64,000 nt of DNA from Nitrospira sp. (GTDB lineage Bacteria > Nitrospirota > Nitrospiria > Nitrospirales > Nitrospiraceae), in the NCBI GenBank assembly GCA_029194535.1, contig JARFXR010000001.1, positions 1,372,721 through 1,436,720 on the forward strand, in the 5' to 3' direction. Numbering within the stretch: the first letter of the stretch is position 1; each line of letters begins with the position of its first letter. The notes below the pieces were generated by a model that was not told the origin of the DNA, made no database searches, and was given only the letters and a program-made list of their open reading frames with translations. Made by a program: the position numbers and the translations under genes. Shown here piece by piece: positions 52,601 to 59,880 of this stretch.

Positions 52601-52645
52601 GAACCCAGTCGGACGTATCGAGGAAGATCCTAGTGGATGGGGCAT
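49607..52645 (-). CDS. Large exported protein with seven BACON/Ig-like repeats and a C-terminal fibronectin type III domain
   Basis: A 1012-residue protein. I start it at ATG 52645, with GGAGG eight bases upstream on the minus strand. An N-terminal hydrophobic segment (LLIRIYLCGISLALAIPECAF) acts as a signal peptide or anchor after ~20 residues. A Ser/Thr/Pro-rich linker of ~170 residues follows. Then come seven BACON-like beta-sandwich repeats of about 102 residues (core L-S-F-T ... SNTGGGTLTWSAS ... GSVTVSATGATPV). Repeat 1 differs in its first half, repeats 2-6 are identical, repeat 7 is divergent. The end is a fibronectin type III domain (LTWQPNTEPDLAGYKVYRAT to GNESVFSAEVS). BACON domains bind carbohydrate or mucin. 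A surface adhesin or stalk-like role is likely. No sorting signal is visible at the C terminus. Confidence 0.85.
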   Translation of the reverse strand: MPHPLGSSSIRPTGFRRGAGPSALLIRIYLCGISLALAIPECAFAENPPLNVARIAESKNTTIKAGRSHRLIRKPALSVAPIKEHDISLLPQETSQTPASKPVLLSPQADSTPTPITRTETSAPKVTSAQAISSSLTVSGTLPIAAATPSPNSATVVQAGTPKPLAAPVSGSSRSGSKRGRSLQQIIADVPNLAQLVSPPAVTSATPPSSSPPIPPLVPPMIRINPMSVSFTATQGGSAPSSQTLSISNTGGGTLTWSASDSAAWLALSPASGTGNGALTLTASTGNLTAGSYSGSVTVSATGATPVTIPVAFTVTPAPVPPAVGLSPTSLSFTAQQGSGNPAAQTVTISNTGGGTLTWSASDSAAWLALSPASGTGNGALTLTASTGNLTAGSYSGSVTVSATGATPVTIPVAFTVTPAPVPPAVGLSPTSLSFTAQQGSGNPAAQTVTISNTGGGTLTWSASDSAAWLALSPASGTGNGALTLTASTGNLTAGSYSGSVTVSATGATPVTIPVAFTVTPAPVPPAVGLSPTSLSFTAQQGSGNPAAQTVTISNTGGGTLTWSASDSAAWLALSPASGTGNGALTLTASTGNLTAGSYSGSVTVSATGATPVTIPVAFTVTPAPVPPAVGLSPTSLSFTAQQGSGNPAAQTVTISNTGGGTLTWSASDSAAWLALSPASGTGNGALTLTASTGNLTAGSYSGSVTVSATGATPVTIPVAFTVTPAPVPPAVGLSPTSLSFTAQQGSGNPAAQTVTISNTGGGTLTWSASDSAAWLALSPASGTGNGALTLTASTGNLTAGSYSGSVTVSATGATPVTIPVAFTVTAPPPQPTISFSPSSLGFTGTAGSFNPASKTIVVTNSGTGTLTWTATDNANWLTLSQSGSSLIASVTTAGLAAGNYSGVITITASGATNTPRTVPVTLTLTAPPPTTTGTATLTWQPNTEPDLAGYKVYRATSSGGYGAPIATLQGNTTQYVSSGLQQGTTYFFVVTAYDTAGNESVFSAEVSKSIY
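50169..51907 (-). repeat. Tandem 306-bp repeat array (5.7 copies)
   Basis: A 306-base unit, encoding one 102-residue BACON-like domain, is repeated head to tail with no difference that I could see by eye between copies starting at 50169, 50475, 50781, 51087, 51393 and 51699 (the last partial). The identity stops at about 51907. Silent positions are conserved too, which points to recent amplification or gene conversion. Copy number may vary between strains and could be miscounted in assembly. Confidence 0.93.
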
Positions 52646-53066
52646 GGTCGAGGCCTCCGTGTTACCTGCATTCACCAGAACGATGGCCAATCCGCAGTGC
52701 CGCACATGTCGACGTTTCTCGATAAAGCGGTGTCACATCTTTGAGTCGTTGATCAGAGCACGGAGACCAAAGCAAGAGCAATGCCCCTCCGGCGCGTGCA
52801 GCGGCGCATCACGGACCGCACGAGGTTCGGTCACGGGAATCAATCACTTGTGAATTCTTGCGCATGCGGCCGGCGATCTAACTGCCGTGCAGACATGCCA
52901 TCAAACGGCACAGTGCATTGGATGCTCTTCTGAACAGGAGCGTGAAAATTGAACAGTGCAAGTCTCACGGGATCAATCTCGTCAAACCGCTAGGTCGCTT
53001 CCAAGGAGTTCGTTGACGGAAATCGGAGGTTCTGCCATTCTGTGAAAATTCTGCAAGGAGGAATAT
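52646..53066. other. 421-base divergent intergenic region
   Basis: It separates the minus-strand repeat-protein gene from the plus-strand dehydrogenase gene and should carry both promoters. A perfect AGGAGG stands seven bases before the dehydrogenase ATG. TTGACG near 53012 has no well-spaced -10 partner. I found no convincing ORF, RNA gene or sigma-54 site. Confidence 0.5.
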
Positions 53067-54368
53067 ATGGGTAGTCGGTCGGAGATAGCGAGGAAAGTGG
53101 CCGTCGTAGGACTCGGCTACGTTGGGCTTCCAATCACGGTGGCGTTCGGCAAGCAAGGCGAGGTCGTTGGTTTCGACATCAACAAAATAAAAATCCACGA
53201 GTTGCGCAGAGGCTTCGATCGGACCGGTGAAGTATCCGAGGTGGATCTTAAGAGTGCTCGCATTCAGTTTACTTCCGAGCCTGCGGATTTGAAGGCCGCC
53301 GATTTCATTATTGTGGCGGTGCCGACGCCCATTAATGAGGCCTTGCAACCGGATCTCACCGCGTTACGCAGGTCATCAGAATTGATCGGCGCCAATCTCT
53401 CGCCGGGCTCGATCGTAGTTTTTGAGTCCACTGTCTACCCCGGCGCTACGGAGGAAGTCTGCCAACCTATCTTGGAAAAGACTTCCGGCATGAAATGCGG
53501 TGTGGACTTCAAGCTCGGCTATTCCCCAGAACGAATCAACCCCGGTGATAAGGAGCACACACTGGAGAGGATCGTCAAAGTAGTTTCGGCCCAAGATGCG
53601 GAATCGTTGGAGATCGTCGCCAGTACCTATGGCCTGGTCGTGAAGGCCGGGATTCATCGGGCGTCGAGTATCAAAGTGGCGGAAGCGGCCAAGGTCATCG
53701 AGAACACGCAACGGGATCTGAACATCGCCCTCATGAACGAATTGGCGCTCATATTCCACCGCCTCGGCATCGATACGAAGTCGGTATTGGAAGCAGCTGG
53801 AACGAAGTGGAACTTTCTCAAGTTTTCACCCGGACTGGTCGGTGGACATTGCATTGGCGTGGATCCCTATTACCTGACGAGCAAAGCGGAGTCTGTCGGC
53901 TATCACCCGCAAGTGATCCTTGCGGGGCGGCGCATCAACAACGGAATGGGCAAGTTTGTGGCCGAGCAAACTATGAAGCGATTAAGTCAGCTCAATCGTC
54001 CCATCAACGATCTGAAGGTCGCGGTCCTGGGCCTGACCTTCAAGGAAAATGTCCCGGATCTGAGAAACAGCAAGGTTCCAGATATTATTCATGAACTCAA
54101 AGAGTATGGCGTGCAGGTCTTGGTGCATGACCCGATCGCCGAATCTGAAGAAGCCGTCGAAGAATATGGCATTCACTTGAGCGCCTGGGAACAGCTCAAG
54201 GATGTGGACGGTATCGTGCTGGCCGTTGCCCATCGGGCCTATGCAGAGATGGAGTCTCAGAAACTGTTGTTGCCGCTCAGAAGCCAGCGTGACGGAGTTG
54301 TGATCGACGTAAAGTGCGTGCTCGACCAAGCGAAGCTTCCCGCATCCATCAAGTATTGGCGTTTGTGA
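53067..54368 (+). CDS. Nucleotide-sugar dehydrogenase (UDP-HexNAc 6-dehydrogenase, WbpA/TviB type)
   Basis: A 433-residue UDP-sugar dehydrogenase. KVAVVGLGYVGLPITVAFGK is the NAD-binding motif, VAVPTPINEALQPDL and FESTVYPGATEEVC follow, and GGHCIGVDPYYL holds the catalytic cysteine, Cys262. GYSPERINPGDKEHTLERIV and VLGLTFKENVPDLRNSKV are closer to the WbpA/TviB/WecC group, which oxidises UDP-N-acetylhexosamines to uronic acids, than to UDP-glucose dehydrogenase. It makes a uronic-acid precursor for the glycan. It stands alone between the repeat protein and the secretion operon, with a strong AGGAGG upstream. Confidence 0.88.
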   Translation: MGSRSEIARKVAVVGLGYVGLPITVAFGKQGEVVGFDINKIKIHELRRGFDRTGEVSEVDLKSARIQFTSEPADLKAADFIIVAVPTPINEALQPDLTALRRSSELIGANLSPGSIVVFESTVYPGATEEVCQPILEKTSGMKCGVDFKLGYSPERINPGDKEHTLERIVKVVSAQDAESLEIVASTYGLVVKAGIHRASSIKVAEAAKVIENTQRDLNIALMNELALIFHRLGIDTKSVLEAAGTKWNFLKFSPGLVGGHCIGVDPYYLTSKAESVGYHPQVILAGRRINNGMGKFVAEQTMKRLSQLNRPINDLKVAVLGLTFKENVPDLRNSKVPDIIHELKEYGVQVLVHDPIAESEEAVEEYGIHLSAWEQLKDVDGIVLAVAHRAYAEMESQKLLLPLRSQRDGVVIDVKCVLDQAKLPASIKYWRL

Positions 54369-54558
54369 ATAAGTTGCCGCTGCGGCCTAGCGCTGTTTCA
54401 TCCCGCACCTTCTGAAAAGCCACTGTCACCCATAGTCGAGGCTGTCGGAATGTCTCCTTTTACTCCACAATATATTGGAGTTGGGATAGACTCCGACTGG
54501 CGTCGGCATTCCTAATTATTCACAAAGATTTGTCTCCTCTTTGGTTCCTTCAAAAGCC

Positions 54559-56925
54559 ATGAAGAGATCCCTATTCAGAACCTTGTCCCGGGCACTTCCA
54601 CTCGAGAGGATTGTCACATCCGTTGTGCTGGTGTCATTGGCAGGGTGCGCCTACTTCACGTCGTCGGATCTCAAGCGTGGCGACCAGCTGCTTGCTGCGG
54701 GACAGTGGGAGGAGGCGAGCCTGGCCTATCGACAGGCTCTCAAGGACGATCCCTTTAATCCGAGTCTTTTGGAAAAGTACACAATGGCGCGAAACCGCGC
54801 GGCCGCTCAATATGGGGACAAGGGACGCGCCTATCTGAAGGAGCATCAGTTCGATTCAGCGGTCGAACAGTTCAAGCGGGCGTTGACCATCGAGCCGACG
54901 AATGTCGAGCATCAATCGGGGTTTGCTGAAGCCAATCGGCTCAAAGAGTCCAGGCAGCAATATAAGGAAGCGGACCGTCTCGCCCAGCTCGGTCGGACCG
55001 ACGAGGCGATGGAAGGCTACTCCAAGGCCGCCGAGCTCGACCCCTCTTTTGCCGATCCACTCGAAAGCATCGCGAAACTCACGGAAGAGCAGCAGGCGAT
55101 GACCCGGGATGACCGCCGCAAGCAGCCCGTTACGCTTCGCTTTCGCAACGCCGGTCTGAAGGAGGTATTGGAGGGGATCGGCAAAGCGGGTGGGATGAAT
55201 CTTATCTTCGACAAGGACGTCCGCAATGACCCCGTGAGTATCGCGATCCAAGACACTCCGTTCGATGAGGCCATGAACCTGATTCTAAACAGCAACAGTC
55301 TGTTCTCGCGGGTGGTGTCGCCGGGAGTCATGATCATCAGCCCGAACACCAGGCAGAAGCAGGAGCAGTATCAGGATCTCATGGTGCGCACGTTTTACCT
55401 GTCGGCTGCGAAGGCCAAGGATATGGTGATCCTGCTGAAGAGCATGCTGGATTCCAAGCGGATGCATGCCAACGAGCAATTGAACACCATCGTCATACGG
55501 GATCAGCCGGAAAAGATCGAGATGGCCGAGAAGATCATCATGGCCAACGATCGTCTGGATTCCGAAGTGCTATTCGAAGTCGAGGTGCTGGAGGTCGATC
55601 GAACGGTAGACCAGACGTATGGCCTGACGTATCCCAAGAATGCAGCGGCGGCCATGGTACCGCCGGGATTCGCCGGGATCATCGCTGGCGATGTGGCTCA
55701 GCAGTTTACGCTGCAGCAATTGACGAGTCTCGGGAAAGGAAATTACCTCTTCAAGCTGCCCACGAATGTTCAGCTGGATTTCTTCAAGCAGGTGACGGAC
55801 GCCAAAACACTCGCCTCTCCTAAAGTTCGCGTCGTCAATAACAAGAAGGCCGAAATCAATATCGGCGACAAGCAGCCGATTCTTCTCTCCACGACCAATG
55901 TTTTGCCCGGTCAGGCCTCGACCGGAGCCGTGCCGACTACGTCGACGGTGACCTCGATCGAGTTCCGAGATACTGGTGTGAAGTTGACCGTCGAGCCGGC
56001 GATTCATCTCGCCAGTGAACTCTCGTTGAAGATGAAAATCGAGGTGGTCAGATTAGGAGAGCAGGTGGTGCTGCAGGCGAATCCTCCGATCACCCAATTC
56101 AAATTCGGGAATCGGTCGGCGGAAACGATGCTCAGTGTCAAGGACGGAGAAACCATCGTCCTGGGTGGCTTGCTTCAAGAGGAGGATCGCCGTACGAAGG
56201 TGACGGTCCCCTGGCTGGGAGACCTTCCGTTTATCGGCAATCTCATCAGTTCGTTCAAGACGCAGCGAGTGACCACGGAAGTGATTCTAACCTTGACGCC
56301 GCATATCGTGCAATCGATGACGCCGCCTGGTCCGAGCAAGCAGACCTTTTGGTCCGGGACCGACTCCACCTATGCGAAGAACCCGTTGTTCACCCCCCAG
56401 GGCAAAACGATTTCCGGATCCAGGCTGTTGCACTCCGGTGTGACGGGTGCGCAGTTCGGCGGGATTGCAAAGACGGGCGGGTCTGGCAAGCCCGCGGTCG
56501 CTTCACTAGCCCGCATGGCCACCGTCGGTCAGATCGTATCGATCAGGCCTGAAACCTCCATCGTATCGGTGGGAAAGGAATTCAAGCTGGCATTCAACGA
56601 TGGACGGCTTCGACCCACTGCGGAAGGCTTGTTTGAGCTTCGGTTTGATCGGAAGATCTTGCAGCTTAAGTCGCTGATCCACGGCAAAGTGGTCTCGGTC
56701 GAGCGGGGAACATCGGATTCGGCATCTGGTTCGGAGGGCGACGGCCTCGTTGAGTTTACGATTTCTCCCAGCGCGCCGCGGGCCTCCGACGGTGGACGAA
56801 CCGTGACTGCGACGTTTGTGGCGAAGGCACCCGGAGTGGCTCCTGTGAGCGTGTCGCTCAAGGACACACCCGGCGATTCCTCACCACCGTCTTTCGACGG
56901 AAGGGCGGTCGTGAGGGTGCGGTGA
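54559..56925 (+). CDS. gspD: Type II secretion/type IV pilus secretin with TPR start and C-terminal cohesin-like domain
   Basis: A 788-residue outer-membrane secretin. An N-terminal signal ends in the lipobox LAGC, so it is probably a lipoprotein. TPR-like repeats follow to about residue 180, then an STN domain (VTLRFRNAGLKEVLEGIGKA, from ~188), an N1/NolW-type domain (RTFYLSAAKAKDMVILLKSM) and the secretin core ending VPWLGDLPFIGNLISS and TEVILTLTPHIV near residue 585. After a linker, residues ~653-788 form a beta-rich cohesin-like domain (VSVGKEFKLAFND, FTISPSAPRASDG). A fused cohesin suggests binding of a dockerin-type or other surface partner. ATG 54559 is used; TTG 54541 is in frame. It overlaps the next gene by four bases. 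Confidence 0.9.
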   Translation: MKRSLFRTLSRALPLERIVTSVVLVSLAGCAYFTSSDLKRGDQLLAAGQWEEASLAYRQALKDDPFNPSLLEKYTMARNRAAAQYGDKGRAYLKEHQFDSAVEQFKRALTIEPTNVEHQSGFAEANRLKESRQQYKEADRLAQLGRTDEAMEGYSKAAELDPSFADPLESIAKLTEEQQAMTRDDRRKQPVTLRFRNAGLKEVLEGIGKAGGMNLIFDKDVRNDPVSIAIQDTPFDEAMNLILNSNSLFSRVVSPGVMIISPNTRQKQEQYQDLMVRTFYLSAAKAKDMVILLKSMLDSKRMHANEQLNTIVIRDQPEKIEMAEKIIMANDRLDSEVLFEVEVLEVDRTVDQTYGLTYPKNAAAAMVPPGFAGIIAGDVAQQFTLQQLTSLGKGNYLFKLPTNVQLDFFKQVTDAKTLASPKVRVVNNKKAEINIGDKQPILLSTTNVLPGQASTGAVPTTSTVTSIEFRDTGVKLTVEPAIHLASELSLKMKIEVVRLGEQVVLQANPPITQFKFGNRSAETMLSVKDGETIVLGGLLQEEDRRTKVTVPWLGDLPFIGNLISSFKTQRVTTEVILTLTPHIVQSMTPPGPSKQTFWSGTDSTYAKNPLFTPQGKTISGSRLLHSGVTGAQFGGIAKTGGSGKPAVASLARMATVGQIVSIRPETSIVSVGKEFKLAFNDGRLRPTAEGLFELRFDRKILQLKSLIHGKVVSVERGTSDSASGSEGDGLVEFTISPSAPRASDGGRTVTATFVAKAPGVAPVSVSLKDTPGDSSPPSFDGRAVVRVR

Positions 56926-57428
56926 GGCAGTCCGGCGTCACGCTTCTGGAATTGATGGTGACGTTGACGATCGTGATGATCCTGGCTTCAGTGGCGCTTC
57001 CATTGAGCCGCCTTTCGACTAAGCGAGCGCACGAAGTGGAATTGCGGCAGCATCTACGGGTCGTGCGGGCGGCTATCGATACGTTCAAGCTGGAATGGAA
57101 TCGCGACGGTGACGTGTTGGTCGGCCCTGTGTGTCTGAAGAACAAACTGACCTGCAAGGACGTCAGCAGCCTCTATGGGTACCCAAAATCACTGAACGTC
57201 TTGCTGGGGGTGACTCTCACGGGAGAGGAAGCGACCATTCGAGGGACGACGGTCCGGCGTTACTTGCGGGCTCTTCCTATCGATCCGTTGACGGGTAAGG
57301 CAGATTGGCAGTTCCGATGCTACAAGGATGCGCCTGAGGCATCAAGTTGGTGTGGAGAAGACATCTACGATCTGATGACAAAAAGCGATGATGTCGCGCT
57401 TGATGGAACCAAATATCGCGACTGGTAG
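56922..57428 (+). CDS. Type II secretion pseudopilin (GspG/H-like)
   Basis: A 168-residue pseudopilin starting at GTG inside the secretin stop (GTGA). QSGVTLLELMVTLTIVMILA is a very short leader, cleavage at G|V-T-L-L-E, and the hydrophobic N-terminal helix. The rest is a GspG-like globular part ending in a C-terminal region with two Cys pairs (CLKNKLTC, CYKDAPEASSWC). It is larger than a classic GspG because of an insert (KNKLTCKDVSSLYGYPKSLN). It assembles in the inner-membrane pseudopilus after prepilin peptidase cleavage. It overlaps the second pseudopilin by about 40 bases. Confidence 0.85.
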   Translation: MRQSGVTLLELMVTLTIVMILASVALPLSRLSTKRAHEVELRQHLRVVRAAIDTFKLEWNRDGDVLVGPVCLKNKLTCKDVSSLYGYPKSLNVLLGVTLTGEEATIRGTTVRRYLRALPIDPLTGKADWQFRCYKDAPEASSWCGEDIYDLMTKSDDVALDGTKYRDW

Positions 57429-57804
57429 CCGTGTGGTGTCGATCCCGAACGGCTTTACGTTGATCGAGTTGTTGATTGTCGTTTCGATCGTCGGAATCCT
57501 GTCGACCATGGCGATACCGACATACCAGGCCTCTTTGGTCAAGGCCAGGGAGGCCGCATTGCGCCAAGATCTCTTCACGTTGCGAGACGTCCTCGATCAA
57601 CATCGGGCGGATCAGGGCAAGTTCCCCACTTCCCTGCAAGTCTTGGTAGCCACTGGGTACCTGCGTGCTGTTCCCAAGGACCCATTTACCGGTTCCGAGA
57701 CCACCTGGCAGGAGATTACCGGGGGTACCGAGGAAGGTGTCATTGACGTTTTCTCTGGATCTGAGTTCGTGGGAACCAACGGAGTCCCCTACAATCGATG
57801 GTAG
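57388..57804 (+). CDS. gspG: Type II secretion major pseudopilin GspG-like
   Basis: A 138-residue pseudopilin. The class III signal reads IPNG|FTLIELLIVVSIVGIL, with glutamate at +5. The mature protein has VKAREAALRQDLFTLRDVLD, HRADQGKFPTSLQVLVATGY and AVPKDPFTGSETTW, which is the GspG pattern. The start is unsure: ATG 57388, ATG 57403, or GTG 57433/57436 would all give a workable leader. The long overlap with the upstream gene favours a later start. It polymerises into the pseudopilus that drives substrates through the secretin. Confidence 0.85.
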   Translation: MMSRLMEPNIATGSRVVSIPNGFTLIELLIVVSIVGILSTMAIPTYQASLVKAREAALRQDLFTLRDVLDQHRADQGKFPTSLQVLVATGYLRAVPKDPFTGSETTWQEITGGTEEGVIDVFSGSEFVGTNGVPYNRW

Positions 57805-57808
57805 CGCC

Positions 57809-58600
57809 ATGATGCTCGTCAGCCATGAGACCTGTGGGTATATGGGCATGATGCGGTTCTCCGTCGGCCTCGTCCTGACTCTCGCGGTGTTATCGAATGC
57901 CGCCTGTGGAGAACTTGAACCCATGGCCGAACCGGAAGTGGTCGATCTCCAACTTACCATCGACACACTCAAGACTCAGATCAGAGATACACAACGTATG
58001 ATTACGGAGTTGCGGACCGAGTTGGAAGTCCGCCGACAGGAGCTGGCGGATGCGCAGGTGGCCCGTGCTCAACTCGAGGGTCGAGTCCGGGAAGCGGAGC
58101 GCCGTGTGGCCGAGGCCAAGCAGGTGATCGAACTGCAGCGCGAGGAACTGGTGGCGGCGCGAGCTGAACGGGAGCGGCTGTCTCGCAGCAGCCTCCAATT
58201 GCACGGCCAACTGAAGCGGCTGCAAAAACATCTGTCCAAGTCAGGTCTTTCCAAAGATGGAGTTCAGGATATCGCGCCGGCGCTCCGAGAAGGATCCGAT
58301 CGCAAGGGGCAGAAAGCGGCAATAATCGCCACACCTGCCGTGTTGATGCGTACGCTGTCGGATCCTGACAACATGGCAGGGAATCTCTCCAATCAAGAAG
58401 AGACCTCACCAGGGACAGTTTTCGTGAAGCCTGGAGACACGTTGTGGGGCCTTGCCAGGACACATCACGTCTCGCTGCGTCAGCTGCGTGCAATCAACCA
58501 GCTTTCGGGCAATACCATCGAGATCGGTCAGGTGCTCCGAATCCCGGGAGGTTACACCAGGCGAGCGGCTATCTCAGGCGCTATGGAGTCGATTCCCTAA
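57809..58600 (+). CDS. Coiled-coil protein with C-terminal LysM domain, probable lipoprotein
   Basis: A 263-residue protein if started at ATG 57809; internal ATGs at 57842-57851 would give a cleaner signal peptide, MRFSVGLVLTLAVLSNAAC. The cysteine is a plausible but non-canonical lipidation site because Asn stands at -3. Residues ~45-150 are a long heptad-rich coiled coil (IRDTQRMITELRTELEVRRQ). Near the end FVKPGDTLWGLARTHHVSLR and IEIGQVLRIPGG form one LysM peptidoglycan-binding domain. Placed between pseudopilin and GspF genes, it may tether the secretion machine to peptidoglycan, a role like FimV or PilP accessory proteins. That role is inference. Confidence 0.75.
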   Translation: MMLVSHETCGYMGMMRFSVGLVLTLAVLSNAACGELEPMAEPEVVDLQLTIDTLKTQIRDTQRMITELRTELEVRRQELADAQVARAQLEGRVREAERRVAEAKQVIELQREELVAARAERERLSRSSLQLHGQLKRLQKHLSKSGLSKDGVQDIAPALREGSDRKGQKAAIIATPAVLMRTLSDPDNMAGNLSNQEETSPGTVFVKPGDTLWGLARTHHVSLRQLRAINQLSGNTIEIGQVLRIPGGYTRRAAISGAMESIP

Positions 58601-58636
58601 GGCGTTCGAGCCTCAACCTACTCTGCGAATCGAGTC

Positions 58637-59848
58637 ATGCCCGTCTTCTCGTACAGAGTCGCTCGCCCAGATGGATCGACCCTAGACGGCCAGGTCGAGG
58701 GCGAGGAGGAGTCACTCGTCCGCGCCAGGCTTGAAGGGCAGGGGTATCTCGTTTTCAAACTCCAACGCCACGGCGAGGCAATCGGTGCCTCCACACTTAG
58801 CCTTCTGGCGTTCCGACGGCTGCCGCTCGGGGAGTTTCTGATTTTCAATAAAGAGTTGCTGGCCTTGATGAAAGCGGGACTGCCTGTGCTTCGGGTGTGG
58901 GATCTCTTGATCGAACGGGCCCGTCACGCAGGGTTTCAACAGGTTCTCCGGATGGTGCGTCAAGACGTTCGCGGCGGGGCCTCCGTTTCAGAAGCACTCG
59001 CCAAACATCCCGCCTATTTTTCCGAGCTCTACATCGCCACCTTCAAAGCCGGCGAGCACTCGGGAAATGTGGGAGATGTGTTGCAGCGATTCATCACCTA
59101 CTTGAAACTGATGATCGAGCTTCGCCAGAAGGTCGCAAAAGCCCTGGCCTATCCTGGATTTCTGATTCTGGTCGGTGTGGGCGTCATCGGATTTCTGTTG
59201 GCCTACGTCATGCCCACATTCATTTCTGTCTACAGCGAATCGGCGAAGACATTGCCAGCTGCGACGCAGGCGTTGATCGATCTCGTCACCGCGGCGCAGG
59301 CCTATCTGATTCCGATGACCGTATCGCTGGCAACCGTTCTGCTGGTGGGGCGGGCGTATTATGCGACGCCGACAGGACATCTTACGGCTGATCGCATGCT
59401 GTTGCGGGTTCCGCTGCTTGGGCAGATTTTCGTGAAGCACCATACGATTCAGTTGGCTACAACGTTGGGGACCATCCTTGCCGCGGGAACTCCCCTCGTC
59501 GACGCCTTACACATCACCAAGGGAGCGGTTTCGAATCGGTACATTGCCGAGGGAGTCGCGGGGGCCGTGGATGACATTCGCGAGGGCACCACACTGGCCG
59601 CTGCGTTGGGTCGACCGGGTGTGTTTCCCAAACTCGCCATCGAGATGCTCTCAGTCGGGGAAGAAACAGGAGCCCTGGAAACGATGCTTCACGACGTCGC
59701 CGAGTTTTACGAAGGAGATCTCGATCTTCGATTGACCCAGCTGACGACATGGATCGAACCGGTGCTCTTATTGGTGATGGGAGTGCTGGTCGGCGGAATC
59801 GTGATCGTCATGTATCTGCCCGTGTTCCAGATGGCCGGGACAGTGTGA
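58637..59848 (+). CDS. gspF: Type II secretion inner-membrane platform protein GspF
   Basis: A 403-residue GspF/PilC protein. VFSYRVARPDGSTLDGQVEG is the conserved start. Two T2SSF repeats follow: the first has LLALMKAGLPVLRVWDLLIE and SVSEALAKHPAYFSELYIAT, the second has QLATTLGTILAAGTPLVDAL, GTTLAAALGRPGVFPKLAIE and MLSVGEETGALETML. Three membrane helices are visible (FLILVGVGVIGFLLAYVMPT, LIPMTVSLATVLLVG, LLVMGVLVGGIVIVMYLPVF). Length and motifs are full. It links the ATPase to pseudopilus assembly. Confidence 0.95.
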   Translation: MPVFSYRVARPDGSTLDGQVEGEEESLVRARLEGQGYLVFKLQRHGEAIGASTLSLLAFRRLPLGEFLIFNKELLALMKAGLPVLRVWDLLIERARHAGFQQVLRMVRQDVRGGASVSEALAKHPAYFSELYIATFKAGEHSGNVGDVLQRFITYLKLMIELRQKVAKALAYPGFLILVGVGVIGFLLAYVMPTFISVYSESAKTLPAATQALIDLVTAAQAYLIPMTVSLATVLLVGRAYYATPTGHLTADRMLLRVPLLGQIFVKHHTIQLATTLGTILAAGTPLVDALHITKGAVSNRYIAEGVAGAVDDIREGTTLAAALGRPGVFPKLAIEMLSVGEETGALETMLHDVAEFYEGDLDLRLTQLTTWIEPVLLLVMGVLVGGIVIVMYLPVFQMAGTV

Positions 59849-59880
59849 ATGGGAGCATCGTTCACAGCGAGGGGAGCCGG

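Noticed and set aside
53067-54368. Calling the dehydrogenase UDP-glucose 6-dehydrogenase that feeds the UDP-xylose synthase
   Set aside because: Its motifs fit the WbpA/TviB/WecC group better, so a direct link to UDP-glucuronate is not supported.
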